The notes: a model not told the origin generated them from the sequence alone. Counted from the stretch's first letter, positions 12,485 to 25,755 are shown. The stretch: DNA of 64,000 nucleotides from Rhynchopus sp. YZ270_cl-10 (GCA_964035575.1 OZ037897.1:744001-808000); one strand, 5' to 3'. Program-made: numbers and translations.

Positions 12485-13640
12485 ATACGTTTTTTGGGCG
12501 GTTTCATGTGATTCCGCCCATGTCAACGCATGGGCATGTCTGTGTATATGTTTTTTGGGCGGTTTCATGTGATTCCGCCCATGTGCACGCATGGGCACGT
12601 TTGTGTATATGTTTTTTGAGCGGTTTCATGTGATTCCGCCCATGTCCACGCATGGGCATGTCTGTGTATATGTTTTTTGGGCGGTTTCATGTGATTCCGC
12701 ACACGTCAACGCATAGGCATGTCTGTGTATATGTTTTTTGGGCGGTTTCATGTGATTCCGCCCATGTCCACGCATGGGCATGTTTGTGTATATGTTTTTT
12801 GGGCGGTTTCATGTGATTCCGCCCATGTCCACGCATGGGCATGTTTGTGTATATGTTTTTTGGGCGGTTTCATGTGATTCCGCACACGTCAACGCATAGG
12901 CATGTCTGTGTATATGTTTTTTGGGCGGTTTCATGTGATTCCGCCCATGTCCACGCATGGGCATGTTTGTGTATATGTTTTTTGGGCGGTTTCATGTGAT
13001 TCCGCACACGTCAACGCATAGGCATGTCTGTGTATATGTTTTTTGGGCGGTTTCATGTGATTCCGCCCATGTCCACGCATGGGCATGTTTGTGTATATGT
13101 TTTTTGGGCGGTTTCATGTGATTCCGCCTACGTCAACGCATAGGCATGTCTGTGTATATGTTTTTTGAGCGGTTTCATGTGATTCCGCCCATGTCCACGC
13201 GTGGGCATGTCTGTGTATATGTTTTTTGGGCGGTTTCATGTGATTCCGCCTACGTCAACGCATAGGCATGTCTGTGTATATGTTTTTTGGGCGGTTTCAT
13301 GTGATTCCGCACACGTCAACGCATAGGCATGTCTGTGTATATGTTTTTTGGGCGGTTTCATGTGATTCCGCCTACGTCAACGCATAGGCATGTCTGTGTA
13401 TGTGTTTTTTGGGCGGTTTCATGTGATTCCGCCCATGTCCACGCATGGGCATGTCTGTGTATATGTTTTTTGGGCGGTTTCATGTGATTCCGCCCATGTC
13501 AACGCATGGGCATGTTTGTGTATATGTTTTTTGGGCGGTTTCATGTGATTCCGCCCATGTCCACGCATGGGCATGTTTGTGTATATGTTTTTTGGGCGGT
13601 TTCATGTGATTCCGCCTAGGTACGCGCGTGGGCATGTCAC
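12485..13640. repeat. 61-bp tandem array, about 19 units, each with a hairpin
   Basis: The unit is TTTTTTGGGCGGTTTCATGT, GATTCCGCCCATGTCCACGC, then ATGGGCATGTCTGTGTATATG. Most copies can fold GCCCA with TGGGC across the CACGC loop. Other copies have GCCTA paired with TAGGC, a compensatory change. A few (GCACA...TAGGC) break the stem. The array lies between the possible exons and the large Helentron frame. It is not coding, because 61 is not a multiple of 3. Confidence 0.93.
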
Positions 13641-13737
13641 GGCCGTCAGCCAAAAAAAAAAAAATTTTTTTTTTGTTGATAAAAAAAAAATCAACTTTTT
13701 TTTTTTTTTTTTCAGCTTAGGATCCGATTTTGCCTTT

Positions 13738-13960
13738 GCGAAATTTTTTGAAAAATTTTGTCTTTGCGAAAATTTTCAATTTTGCTAAGGTAAAATTGCG
13801 TTGTTTTGATCTTTTTTTGCAGAAAAGTGCCGGGAAATGCCTTAAAAAGGCTCAAAAGTCGAAAATTCTGGCTTTATTTGAGAGATTGGTCCAGAACCAG
13901 GAAAAAAGGGCCAAAAAAAAAAAATAAGGATCGTAAGGGAAAATCGAATTCCGCGATTTT
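13738..13960 (+). repeat. Upstream copy of a direct repeat that brackets the Helentron coding region
   Basis: TTTGCGAAAATTTTCAATTT through CAGAAAAGTGCCGGGAAATG to GATTGGTCCAGAACCAGG and AAGGATCGTAAGGGAAAA recurs almost unchanged at about 29368-29590, beyond the end of the coding region. A partial third copy lies at 29285-29375. No gene is seen in it. Confidence 0.85.
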
Positions 13961-14058
13961 CACAATAGAAAAGTCCCCCATCCCTGTTTCTTGAGTATAT
14001 CCTTTTCGTTCCCTTTCCCCCTTCCCCCCCTTGCTCCACTAATTTACTCACAGAGATC

Positions 14059-14059
<1 letters not shown>

Positions 14060-14094
<35 letters not shown>
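14060..14094 (+). repeat. Poly-T run of about 35 bases
   Basis: An uninterrupted T run directly 5' of the first large Helentron frame, followed by CCATCC and the ATG at 14112. It could act as a polypyrimidine tract or nucleosome-free promoter element; this is inference only. Confidence 0.9.
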
Positions 14095-14111
14095 CCATCC
14101 GTGGTACTGCC

Positions 14112-15628
14112 ATGGATTCCGACGATGACGGCGAAGACGAGGAAGAAGAAGATGAAGAGGAAGAAGACGAGGAAGAGGTAGAGGAAGAGGAAGAAGACGA
14201 GGAAGCTGCAGAAGACTCGTCTTCGGGAGGACCTGTGCTGACGGTGTACCAACACATCATGTCTCAGCGGTCGTGCAAAGGCATCAAGGTGGATGACAAT
14301 GGCGTGATGTACATAGACCCCGCAGTCATTGTTCCCACTGTGTATCCGTCTGAATCTTCGTCTGAAGAGTCGGTCGACGATGGATTCGGACCAGTCAAGG
14401 ACCACCAGTGTCACTGGTGTCTCCTTCAGTGCACCGCCGAGCGCTACTTGTCGCAGCACGTGGACTCGAGGGAGAAGAAGGGGTGGTGTAAGGCGAAGGC
14501 TGCCACGTCCCGCACGAAGACATGCACTGTGTGCAAATCTCACGTCTCGGAGTGGGGTTTCGACAAGCACATGGAGACACACCAGGTAGCTTGTCCTCGT
14601 GAAGAGTCAGAAGAAGAAGTCTGTCTCCCATCACAGTGTCCTGTCGAGTCTGCTCCTTCTGCAACACCGCAAGTGGCGCCTGAGACGCCTGAGGAACGCG
14701 TGTGCCCCCACTGCCACAAATCGTTTTCCGCACAGGGGTGGCCGCACCACCTGCGAGCAACGAAAGAAGGGCAGTGTCCGAACTCGCGTAGGACTGCTCC
14801 CAAGAGTACAGGTGGAGGGACCTGTGAATACTGCGGCTTAACTTTCTCCGCACAGGGGTGGCCGCGGCATGTGCAGAACACTGAGGACGGCCAGTGCCCG
14901 ACTTTGTCTGCTAGGAGTAGTGGTGGCGGCGGCGGTGCTGGTGGCGACGGTGGTGATGATGGTGGCAGTGGCAGTGGCGGTGGCAGTGGTGGTGGCGGTG
15001 GCGGTGGCGGTGGTGGTGGTGGTGGTGGTGGTGGTGGTGGCGATGGCGGTGGCGCCGGCGCCGGAGGAGGTGAAGGTGGAGGTGGAGATGGAGACCACAC
15101 GCAGCAAGCGGAGGACACTCTGCCTTTTTCATGTCCCATGGTTGGTTGTCCAGAGAGCTTTGGGGAGGAGTGCGAACTGCATGCACACGTGTGGCGCGCG
15201 CACGAAGAGTTCGCACAGGACTACTACGCGGGTGACGTGCGCGATGCGGTGTACGTGTCACCATTGAGTTGTCGTTTGTGCCCGGTGACTCCTGAGTCTG
15301 AAAAGGCACTGGATGACCACATCTTCGAAGTGCACAGGGGAAGAGCCGCCTACCGTTCTCGCGTTCTGTACGGTGTGGGGAAGTACGGTTTGACAGACCC
15401 GAATCCCGCAGAAACCCGGGATCTGCTGCGCTCGTACGTGCAGGAGATAATGCTCCCGAACGATTGGCGCACGAAGCCGACTGTGCCCGTCCCTCGGCGA
15501 CAGGCAGGGTGCGTTGTCTGTGCACGTCTGATGCAGGTGACGAACCTGGTACCGCTTCAGCTCGAACGCATAGCATGCCAAAACTCCCTCTTCCGCAGAA
15601 TGTTCTCAGTCGAGGAATATCGTACTCG
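14112..15628 (+). CDS. Helentron Rep-helicase protein, segment 1: acidic and zinc-finger N-terminus
   Basis: About 505 residues, reading into the inserted element before stopping at 15647. The start at 14112 is the first ATG after the poly-T run and opens an acidic stretch (residues 1-40, mostly Asp/Glu). Cys/His clusters follow: CHWCLLQC near residue 97, CTVCKSHVSEWGFDKHMETH near 137, then two near-identical fingers CPHCHKSFSAQGWPHH and CEYCGLTFSAQGWPRH. A glycine-only linker (about residues 275-320) precedes two more finger-like motifs (CPMVGC...HVWRAH, CRLC...HIFEVH). Last comes CVVCARLM, typical of the Cys-rich region before Helitron replication domains. The fingers probably bind element DNA. 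The coding frame resumes in register at 17219, after the insertion. Confidence 0.8.
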
Positions 15629-17211
15629 CATGGCTCTAAGTCGGTAGCTGTCGACTCTGGAGTCGACTTTGTCGACCCTACCGTCAAAACAGTCGACAAG
15701 TCGACCTACCGTCGGTCGACCACCTACCGTCTACCGTCAAAAAAAAAATTTTTTTTTTCGACATCACAAAATTTTTCCCACAGAAAAAAAAATTTTTTTT
15801 TTGCACATGTCTGCACCAAAAATGCAAATAAAGCCAGAATTTTGATGTTTTGAGCATCTAGAATTTATTCCACGGCTATTTTGTGTATAAAATACCCACC
15901 CTGTACAGTTTGTATGGGCCAGCACCTTAGCAAAAAATCGAAAAATCTCAAAAAAAAAATTTTTTTTTTCGGGAAAATTTCGACCCCTTACCTGGGTTTT
16001 TGGGCACCAAAAACTGCAAAAAAACGCAAAAATCGGGTGTTTTGACCATCTGTGGTTACATAAAACACACTTTTGTGTACAAGCCTACACCAATACAGTG
16101 GTTATACAAGGCGATTTTTGACGAAAAAAAAATTTTTTTTTTCGCCCAAAATTTGCCGTGGTACCTCATAAAATGGCCCAAAGAATCCAATGAAAACCTC
16201 AGATTGGGCAAATTATGAATAAAATTTTCAACTCAAATTTTCAACCAAAATACGGCTATTTTGGTCATACCTTGTGTACTGAGGTAGCTAGAAAAAATAC
16301 ACCTGGGTACAAGCCTACATCAATACAGTGGTTTCCCAAAATCGGGTGTGGTACGTCATAAAATGGAGCAAAGAATCCCATGAAAACCTCAGATTGGGCA
16401 AATTGTGAACAAAATGTTCAAGTCAAAATTTTAGCCAAAATACGGTCCATTTGGTCATACCCTGTGCCGGGTTTGCGGGACAGTACATTGCCTGTGCACT
16501 GAAAAGCGCTTAAGTTTGCGTACCCTAAGACATCAGGTAATAGGCAGAGGACACTACTCTTGATGGGGGGTCATGGCGAAACTAATGACAGGTGCATGCT
16601 AGTCACTGCGAAGATCCATCTAGGAAGCCGTCAGTTAAGTAGCGAACTGCTACCTCCAAAGGGGTGAGCTAGAGTCACACAAGGTGCGGGTTTTGGTACA
16701 TAGTCTCATCATGTTGAAGAGACCAAGTGGACCAGACAGCGGTGCCCTTCCCCTTGTTGGCGTTACCAAGTTATACTGCTGATTTAAGTACGTAGCGCGT
16801 TGCTTTTTCCGTGGGAAAATTTTTCGTGGCTGGGCGCCAAAGGGCGCAGGGCAAAAGCGTAGCGAAGCGGAGCCGCCCGTAGCCCTTCGGCGACCAGCCA
16901 CGGAAAATTTCCCTAGGAAAAAAAAAAACCAAAATTGATTTTTTAAAAATGTGATTTTGGCCAAGTTTTTCGGCAGGTCGACCCCCCCGTACGGTAAAAC
17001 CGCCCATCTGGTCGATTCTACCGACTTAGAGCCATGGTAATAACCACCTATTTTTTGAAAATTTCGCTAAGTACACGGAAAATTTCCCTAGGAAAAAAAA
17101 AAACCAAAATTGATTTTTTAAAAATGTGATTTTGGCCAAGTTTTTCGGCAGGTCGACCCCCCCGTACGGTAAAACCGCCCATCTGGTCGATTCTACCGAC
17201 TTAGAGCCATG
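15629..17211. mobile_element. TIR element (CATGGCTCTAAG ends), 1.58 kb, inserted in the Helentron gene
   Basis: The ends are CATGGCTCTAAGTCGGTAG and its reverse complement. GTACTCG flanks both sides (15622-15628 and 17212-17218). The interior has several A/T inverted blocks, the GCTAAGTAC motif and a mixed-composition core (16460-16790) with no recognised gene. About 125 bp of the right end is present twice, 175 bp apart (ending at 17036 and 17211), so one terminus was duplicated internally. Confidence 0.88.
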
Positions 17212-17218
17212 GTACTCG

Positions 17219-18210
17219 TTACCTGGTGAACGAGAACAATGGCCTCAGCGAGATGGAGTTGCGTCGGGGGTGTGTCAATGTGTGTGTGGACGATAACACT
17301 GGGGAAGAGGTTCTCCTTGTGCTGCACAAGAAGGCGTACCTCCAGGCTGGGAAGCGCAACAATCCCGACGCGTGCAAAGAATGCTTTAACATTCTAATGG
17401 GAAAGCACTGGATGACACAGAACGAGGAGAAGGCGAAGATGCCGCCGGCAGCTCTTGCGAACGGGCTTTTTTTGGGACGGCAGTCGAGCCTGTTACGTAA
17501 GGCGTCGGAGGACTTCTGTCGGTTCATCGCGCTCGCAACACCGTACCAGAAGCTTGTGCGGCTGAAGCTCACGGGATACACTGGGCCGCGTGGAGTTGCG
17601 GGCAACGTCGCCATTCTCCCTAACAAGACCGTACCCATAACGGACACACTCCCGCCTCCTCTGGAGCAGACACGCAAGTCTTTTGTGATTGCGTTTGCGA
17701 GTGGTGCGGCTGAGGGTCAGGGGGATGAAATGTTGCGCAAGGCGAAGCGTTGGTGCGAGGTGGATACGGAGAAGTACAGGGCTGCTTATCAGTTCCTGAA
17801 GAGAACGTCGCCGATGTACCGTCAAGTGAAGCTGGATGAGGAGCGCTTCAAGACGGGCGAGGACCTTGCGAACATCGTCGACCTGACTGTGGGCTGTGAA
17901 GGGGATGAAGACGTCAACCGTTTGTTCACGGAGGCGTTTGATAAGTTTGAGCACACAGTCTACAACGCGCTTCGGGACGGCGAGAAAGCCCGTGACAGCT
18001 TCCATTGCCTGCACGACGAGTCTTCGGCAGCAATGATGGAGACGGTGAACCTCGTGCCGTCTATCAAGCATATGTACGAAGCGTTGGTGAACCTCGCTCC
18101 CGAAAATGTGAGCTCTGAGGACTTGCAACGGGAATTTGTGTCGCGATTCTCGAAGGCGAGTGAAAGGGTAGTAGCGGAGACGGAAGCGTTCAGTGACGCG
18201 GCGTCCACAG
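17219..18210 (+). CDS. Helentron Rep-helicase protein, segment 2: DUF6570-like region
   Basis: About 330 residues, in register with segment 1. The stretch around nt 17440-17640 (PPAALANGLFLG, then a leucine-rich helix, then GNVAILPNK and DTLPPP) has the pattern of the DUF6570-type domain upstream of the Rep domain in many Helitron proteins (ALANGL, GN, LPPP). The rest is helical and charged, with no catalytic motif. It ends at an inserted 409-bp element; an open frame continues into that insert to 18425, but those residues (KKNFFFRHHK) are not native. The assignment rests on motif spacing seen by eye. Confidence 0.72.
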
Positions 18211-18619
18211 CAGTGCTACCAACGCGACAAGAGATTCTAGTCGCGCGACAAAGTGCCACTTGTCGCGCTGTCGCGCCCAAAAAAAATTTTTTTTTTCGAC
18301 ATCACAAAAATTTTCACCAAAAAAAAAAAAAAAAATTTTTTTTTGGGTGTGGGCGATTTTGGAAAAAAAAATCCAAAAAAAAAAATCCAGAAAAAACCAT
18401 CGCAGACGGTACAGTAGCGACGTAAGCAAAAGCCATCATTTTTTGACCAAAATTTTGCTAAGTACCCGGAAAAAACGCGATTTTTCCTAACAAAAAAAAA
18501 AAAAAAAGTGTCTCAAAATGGAAAAAAAAATTTTTCGATTTTTGCGACAACTCATTTTGTCGCGCTGTCGCGGGTGGTTTGTCGCGAGTCGCGCGCGACT
18601 TGTCGCGTTGGTAGCACTG
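18211..18619. mobile_element. TIR element (CAGTGCTACC ends), 409 bp, inserted in the Helentron gene
   Basis: It begins CAGTGCTACCAACGCGACAA and ends with the inverse. TCCACAG is duplicated at 18204-18210 and 18620-18626. It is nearly the reverse complement of 11512-11919. Removing it and one TSD copy leaves the Rep frame in register. Non-coding. Confidence 0.92.
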
Positions 18620-21600
18620 TCCACAGGATCGATACGCGAGAACACCGAGACCGCAAAGTACGTGTTGAAGGTCGACCCACAGAGTCCACTGACGATGTTC
18701 GACGACCTGTTTTGGGCGAAGGCATTCCCCAATCTCTTCCCGTACGGACTCGAGGCCACGCCCAGCGTGAAGAGGCACACACCCCTGGAGCTCGGCCAGT
18801 GGGGGCAGATCATGGTCAACCGTGAAGAGCTGGAGTACGGGAGCCAGGACAGCGCCGAAACGCCGTGGGAGTCAGATGGTTTCGTTGACGTGTTCCGAAA
18901 GGTTGCTACGGCGGACATGGAGGACGACAGCACTGACTCCGATGTGGCCAATGACACCCCGGCCTACGAAGCACCTCCCAAGGGCCGCTTCCGCGCCAGC
19001 ACCGGGTTTCATTGCGTGCTGCACAATCTGAACTTCAGGTTGCAGTCCTTGAATGCGGCAAGGGCACACGTGAAGAAGTCGACGTTCCGTGACACGAGCA
19101 GTGCGATTGCGCGTCTTGTGTCGGACTCGTCTGTCCTCAACGAGGCTTTGCAAACCCTCGTGAACAAAGATTCGCTTCACGACGCGCTGAAGCCGGGCAA
19201 CGGAGTCGACGAGGACCTGAAGAAGGTTCTCCGTTCCCTGAACTTCTCACAGGTGAAGGTAGTTGGGTCGGACGGCTACAGAGTCTCGTTGCGTCACAAG
19301 GCAAACGCAATGATGATGTTTTTTGGGATGCCGCACGTGTTTGTGACCCCAAACCTCACCGTGCGCAGTGAGCTCGCGCACTACATCTACACGTGCAAGA
19401 GGGACTACTCGCAAGAAGAGATCCCGGAGTTGCCTAGTCTCAGCAAGATGAACGATCTGGAGGCGAATGACCCGGTGGGACAGGTGACGAAGTTCCACAT
19501 CATCATGAAGGCAGCCTGCGAGAAGCTCTTTGGGGTGCAAATTGTGCAACAACAGATGAAGAATGGGCACCTGTTGCGCAAGGAGAATTGGGACTGTGTT
19601 GCGTCCATGCATCCTGGGTGCTATGGGGATCTGGCTGCCATGCTTGGTATATGCGAAACAAACAACGCTGGCCTCCTGCACACGCACACGTTGTGTTGGT
19701 TGCACAGCATGCGGTGTCGGTCAAAGCGTGTGGAGAAGATGCTCTTTGCCGACACTGGTGTGGACATTACGCCAGCAGCGTTTCCGTTTCCACAACAACC
19801 CCAGGATGAGGCGGTGTCTGCAGACTCTGCTGGTGTTGCGGGCGTGGGGGTGAGCGATGCTGCATCTGTGTCAGGTTGTGCGTCTAGTGCGGAAATGATC
19901 GTTCCACTCACGAACGATCAACTTGATGCGATGGTCTTGGACCCTGAACCTGAAGTGGAACAACAGCCCGAACAGCTCCAACAAACTCCGATGGAATTGG
20001 ACACTGAGCCTGAAGCAGAACAGACACAGCCATCTCCAATGGCGTCCGCTGCTGCCGCACCAGCCCTCACGGAACAGGAACAGGAACAGGAACAGGTGGA
20101 GCCAATGGCGATGCTCATCGACCCCGAACCCTCTGCACCGAGAGAGCCTTCTCCGACTGCACGTCCCTTTGATGTGCATGAGCTGTACAGAGAGCTCAAG
20201 GACTTTCAGGAGTTTCAGATCAAGGCTGTGGCCAACATCATGCAAGAAGGCATGACAGGTGTGTACAAGACTGTTAGGAATCGTGGTGGACCTGTGCCAA
20301 AGCTTCCCTTCACCGAAGAACAGAGACTGGCCACCTGCACAGACCCGGCCAATCCAAAACAAGTGCGCATAAGGAAAGACGGCGGCGTCAAATTGGATGT
20401 GACAGGTCCAGAGGAGAAGGACCACCACATCCAAAAAGCTCATGACCGTCTACAGGAAGGGGAACCTGCAGGCCCAGACTACGACACCCCACTCAGTGAG
20501 GCGCATCTGACGCGGCAACCTTCGTACCGCATGGATGTGGTGTGCAGCCTGGAAGACTGGTGTAAAGCGTACCTGCTGGATGTACGCTGGTGTCTCATGT
20601 TTTGCCACATGCACAAATGTGCGCCAACATGCTACAAGACACGGAAAGCGATGGAGCAAATGTTGTGCCGCTTCCGCTACTACCAGGCGGTGTGGGTTCA
20701 AATGCTGCGCGAACCAGACCGTTGGGAGAAGGTTGTCACGCAAGGGAAGCCGCTAAGGGACGAACCCGGATCAGACGTCGACATGAGGGTGGTGAACTCA
20801 CGCGACCATCCGTTCATTTCTTCGTTCCACCCTCTGCTGCAGGCGGCATTTCGGAGCAACTGTGACGTGCAGGCGCTTGTCTCCAGCTTCGGCCCAGTGA
20901 TCGACCACTTGCAGGCGAACCTCGATAAGGGTTACGGCGACGGAGCTGGATTGCGCGAGGCAGCAAAGCAGTTATTCCTGCACACAGCCCGCAACTCGTG
21001 TGTGATAGCCCACTATATCACCACGTACATCACGAAGGTCATGGCGACTGCTTTCCCCATATTCGACGCCCTCAAGCGCGTTCCGATTATTTTGGAAAAG
21101 AAGGAAGCGAAGATGCAGGCAACGCAGTCTGCAAACGAGTCGGGGGACAACAGCAAGCGTGCGAAGCAGTCCCGTGAGAACGAGAAGCGGAAAAAGCGCG
21201 ACGCACACTTCATCACCATGCTTTCGCAGCAGATGACGCGTTGCAAAGTGCTGTCGTGTGCAGACATGTTGAACCACATCATGTTTGGGGGTGAGGAGTT
21301 CAACACCCACCCTGTGTGGTTGGTCTACGCGAAGCCGCTGTTCGATGCTGCAATGAACTCGCGTGCCGCAGCGGTCGGGAATCGGGATGATGAACAGCGT
21401 CCAGCACAACCTGACGAGAACTTAGTTCCTGTGCTTACGAGGCGGCCTGACCCGCAACAACTACAACAACAACAACAACAGCAACAGCAACAGCAACAAC
21501 AACCATCACCATCACCACAACCGTCACCGTCACCGTCATCATCACCATCATCATCATTATCATCACCACAATCGTCACCGTCACCGTCACCGTCATCATC

Positions 21601-24600
21601 ACCACCATCATCATTATCATCACCACCACCGTCACCACAACCGTCACCAGATGCGACGACTGCTCATGGTATTGCTGAGGTATTGGAGATCCTCGAGGCA
21701 ACAGAGCAAGAGGCGATGTACGACAACCAGGAGGAGCCATCGGAGGACAACTCTCCGGATGCTGCAGGTGTCTCTGTGCCGAGGCCTGTGCCGCGCAAGC
21801 GTCTTGTGTACAGCTCGCTGTTCCAAGACTACATGCATCGTGGTACACACCCATTGCTCAGTGGAATGCCGCTGTATGTGTACGCGATGCACGTGACTCG
21901 TTTGGAGATGATGACGAATATGCTGAACGAGTCGACGGAAGCGAGATTCGACCGCCACCACACAGCGTACGTCACCCACAAGCAGAAGATACGCAACTGT
22001 GTGAAGATCCCGCAAGTGCAGGGCTGGTCGCCACCTTGTCCGGACACTGAGCCCGAACGGTTTGCTGTGTACATGCTTGTACTGTTCTTCCCGGTTGAGT
22101 GCAGGAACCGGCTAGAAGCAGCATGCAACCAGGAGCAGGATGTGTACGGGGTGCTCCACCGCGACAGTGGCGTTCCGTTTGAGGATGTGTGGGAACAGCA
22201 CTGGCGTGGTGTGCAGAGAAAGGCAGAGAAGGCCGATGCGCGTCTGGAGAACCGCCGTCAGACGGTCTCGCTGGGCGCCTTCTGTGACGAGCCTGGGCTG
22301 TACTACGCGTACATGACTCGGGAGGTGGTTATGAACTCGATGCTCATTGCAAGGTCGAGAAACCACCAGGTCCAGACCATGGGCCAGGCGGTTCGGGAGA
22401 GTCAAGCTGTCGGTGGCAAAGCGCACGACAGGAAAGACTACCCTTGGGTTGCGGAAGAGACCCACCTGTCGGACATGGTGAACCTCAAAGCGTTTGGGGA
22501 AGACTATGAAGAAGATCCGACAGACAACGACACCGCACAGAAGAGAGCAAACCGGAAGCTCCTCGCTGAGATCAGCGCCGCCTCCCGTTCCGGTGACACC
22601 AACCAGCTGGACGTCACTTCTGTGCTGACCCGTGCGCAAGACTTGGTCGCTCTTCACCCGCAGGCAGACACGCGGCACATAGTCGTCCAAGATGCCGTTC
22701 CGGGGACGTCTGCGACATGCATCAATGAGAGTGATGCGCAGAAGGTGAAAGATGTGCAGAAGGAGCAGCGCAAGATGGGTAACAACCGCAACAACAAGGA
22801 GGCGGAAAAGAATCTTGTGAGGGAAAAGGGGGAAGGGCCGAATGCCGATGCCATTGTGAAGTATGCGGCCCAACTTCTCGCAGAGAACGATATTCTGCCA
22901 CTTGTGCCTGACGGGTTCGAGGAGCAAAGCGAAGAAGTGCAGACTGCGCTGAGGGACGGGGACACAAACTTCTTCGTCGTCGGTGAGTTCGGCCAGCTCT
23001 CCGCGTGCCTTCTCATCCTCGAGGTGGTGCTGAAGGTGGCGGCGGGGGGATTGGCACACAAAGACGATTGCCTGAGGCTTGTGCTGCAGGGGGAGGGTGG
23101 GTCCGGGAAGTCCTACATCATCCTCAACTTCATGAAGAAGCTTCTGGACTTCGCCGGGATGCGTTCACAGACATGCGCCTTTTCCAACAGCAGCGCTAAT
23201 GGAATAGAGGGCATGACGATGAACAAGTTCCTCAACCTTGGGAGAAACGAGGCGGTACCGAAGAAGGAGACGTCCCTCCACAGTCCTCGGTTCGGGTACT
23301 GGAAGGACCTCGAGGCAATTGTGGTTGAGGAGTTCGGGATGGTGGGTGCGCACTTTCTCAATGCTCTGAACGAGAAGGCGTACGAGATGCACAACGTGTC
23401 GCGCCACAAGGAGTCCGTCCAGTATGACCCTAACTCCATGATGGATTGCTTCGGGATGTGTCCAATCGTCATCTTGCTTGGTGATGTGCTGCAGCACGGG
23501 CCTGTGAATCAGGCGCCCTTGTACGACAACGAGTATGAGGTCGGACTGAAAAAGAGCAAGTACGCAGAGCCAAATGTGAAGGGCATTCAGCTCTACAAGT
23601 ACAAGATGAAAGACGTTGTCATCTTGACGAAGTTGAAGCGGAGCAAGGACACCATGCTGACGAAGCTTCTTCTGGGCATCCGTAGGGGAGACCCCATCAG
23701 CGACGAGTTGCTTGCGCAGTTCAAGGTGCGGTATGTCGGGAATCTGCCGAACTCTGACAGGCATGCTGCCGGTGAGGTGTCCAATCGGACGCCGCCGATA
23801 GGATGCGCAAAGGTCTGCTCCACCTGGTCTGCATTGAACTCGATGCAGTTGGTGCATACCATTGCGATGGGTACCGCCGCCGGCAAGAAGGTGTTCATCG
23901 TGAGACCCTTCGACGAGGCGGAAGTCTCTAAGTCTAAGTCGCAGTACACGAGGCTCACCGGCGACACCGCAATGGAGGTTGCGACGACAAGCCACAACGT
24001 CACAGATGTTCTTCCTGGGCTGCTGGCGCTTTATGTGGGAATGAAAGTGCGTGTCACGCGGCACCATGACAATGGCATCCTTGTGAAGGACAGCGCTGGC
24101 GTCATTGTGAAGATTGTCTGGGAGTCTGGGAAGGACGCCGATGTGGACATCCAGCAGCCGGGGACGGTGATGATGAACGACCTCCCTCTGTCCGTTGTTG
24201 TTGATTTCTCCCCGAAGTTTACGGAACATGCAACCAACCAGACGGCGGGGCACTGGTCGGTGGAACCGCAGACATGCTTCTTCGAGCACAAGCATGCGAC
24301 AGAGGGAGGTGGCAAGGCGGCGGTGATAAGGATCCGACGGAAGCAGTTCGCACTCTTCCCTGAGGATCTGGGGACGTCGTACTTTGCGCAAGGCAAGACG
24401 TTTCCGCGGTTGTACGTGGGGCCGATGGACGGCATTTTTTTGTCTGAGGACAGGCGGAAGTCGCTGGGGCTCAAACCCCTGAAGACAGATCACTCGACAA
24501 AAATCGAGTGGCAATTCCTGTACGTAGCACTCTCGCGACTGTCTGGGAGCCTGCAGAAAGATCTGTATCATGGCTTCCCACCGGGCATAATCACGAGCAA

Positions 24601-25755
24601 CGGCGATTTGTGCAAAGACTGGAGGTTGAAGGGAGTAAAGCACAAGCTCACCCTCAGAGAATTGCTCCAGCATGGCCCTCCGGACAATATCGCCAAAGAG
24701 CTCGTGCGGCTCAACGGTTGCGCGAAGAATACCGACAAGCGCTACCTCGACTTTGGGAAGCACTTGTTGGAGGAGTTCGCGACGTTGGAGAATGACTCAC
24801 CTGCGATGGAGAAGCTCTTCTGCGCTGTACGGATGATGAGCAGGTTCAACTTCGGCCTTGCACGCGGGAATGTGGTACCAGACAGGTGGACAGGAGACAG
24901 GATACAGCGTGTTGAGCTGGATCGTGAGACGATCTACAGGCAGCAGAATGTTGCGATGAACCCTGCTAATAAGCCTGCAAACAAGCCTGCTGCGAAGAAG
25001 GCTGTTGCGAAGAAGGCTGCTGCGAAGAAGTCTGCTAATAAGCCTGCAAACAAGCCTGCTGCGAAGACGGCTGTTGCGAAGAAGGCTCCTGTGAAGAAGG
25101 CTGTTGCGAAGAAGGCTAAGTCTGCATCAAAGAATTCTCATGTGAAGAGGCCGAGGGCTGATGGAGACGAACGATCTGCTGATGGAGCGAAGCGCGGCCG
25201 TCACGACGGGCACATCCCTACGCAAATTGCCCTTGATGAGCAATTGGCTCTCCAGTTGCAGAGAGAAGAGCAGCACAGAGTGCAAGAGCGCCCGCCCACA
25301 GAGCCTACGCGTGCTGGGAAGGCTGAAAGGTCGAGGCAACAGAACCCTGCGAAGAGGGCGCGGGAATATGAGTCTGCAGAAAGCGGAGAGAAACGCTTCT
25401 GTTCCCATGACCCCTACAATGATGCGCAAGTCGCTCTTGCTACTTCTCGAAGCAAGAAGGTTACCGGGACTCCGCCCAACACCAGCGGGTGGATAGTCGA
25501 TTTGGGGCCCGCGGAGGATCTGGATCCGGCGAATCTGGAAGCAAGCAACTTACAGAGAGTTCCTCCCATTCCGATGCAGAACGAACATGAGTTCGTAACT
25601 GGTGCTGCGGGACTCCAGTTTTTGCCAATGGTCGGCTACGAGACGGATTACGGAATCCTTGACGAAGGATTCCATCCGGAGGTTGTGACACAGTTCGCCT
25701 CGAGACCCGTTCCTACTGTGGGAGACGGGACATGTGCGCTGCATGCGTTACTGGG
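18620..25755 (+). CDS. Helentron Rep-helicase protein, segment 3: HUH/Y2 replication initiator plus PIF1-like helicase
   Basis: About 2,380 residues; an open frame reaches back to 18518 inside the preceding insert. FPNLFPYG and the Helitron_like_N pattern ANAMMMFFGMPHVFVTPNLT come first. The HUH metal-binding motif HTH lies in LLHTHTLCWL (nt 19679-19687). The paired tyrosines of the nicking site are in HYITTYITK (nt 21014 and 21026). A polyGln then Ser/Pro tract (21466-21650) links to a superfamily 1 PIF1-like helicase: Walker A GEGGSGKS (about 23090), Walker B VVEEFG (about 23320), GDVLQ (about 23480) and YVALSRLSG (about 24520). Next is a Lys/Ala repeat resembling histone H1 tails (24957-25140), then GDGTCALHAL (about 25722), the catalytic-cysteine box of an OTU protease. 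Rep and helicase activities would nick, unwind and copy the element by rolling circle in the nucleus. Confidence 0.88.

Noticed and set aside
14540-15139. Proline- and histidine-rich minus-strand frames opposite the glycine-rich linker
   Set aside because: They are antisense shadows of GGT/GGC repeats in the zinc-finger segment.
16460-16790. Mixed-composition core of the 15629-17211 element as a captured RNA gene
   Set aside because: I could not fold a tRNA, 5S or snRNA-like structure by eye, and no internal promoter boxes were recognised.
21435-24763. Long minus-strand frames opposite the Rep-helicase gene
   Set aside because: They carry no recognisable motifs and mirror a frame with clear HUH and helicase motifs.
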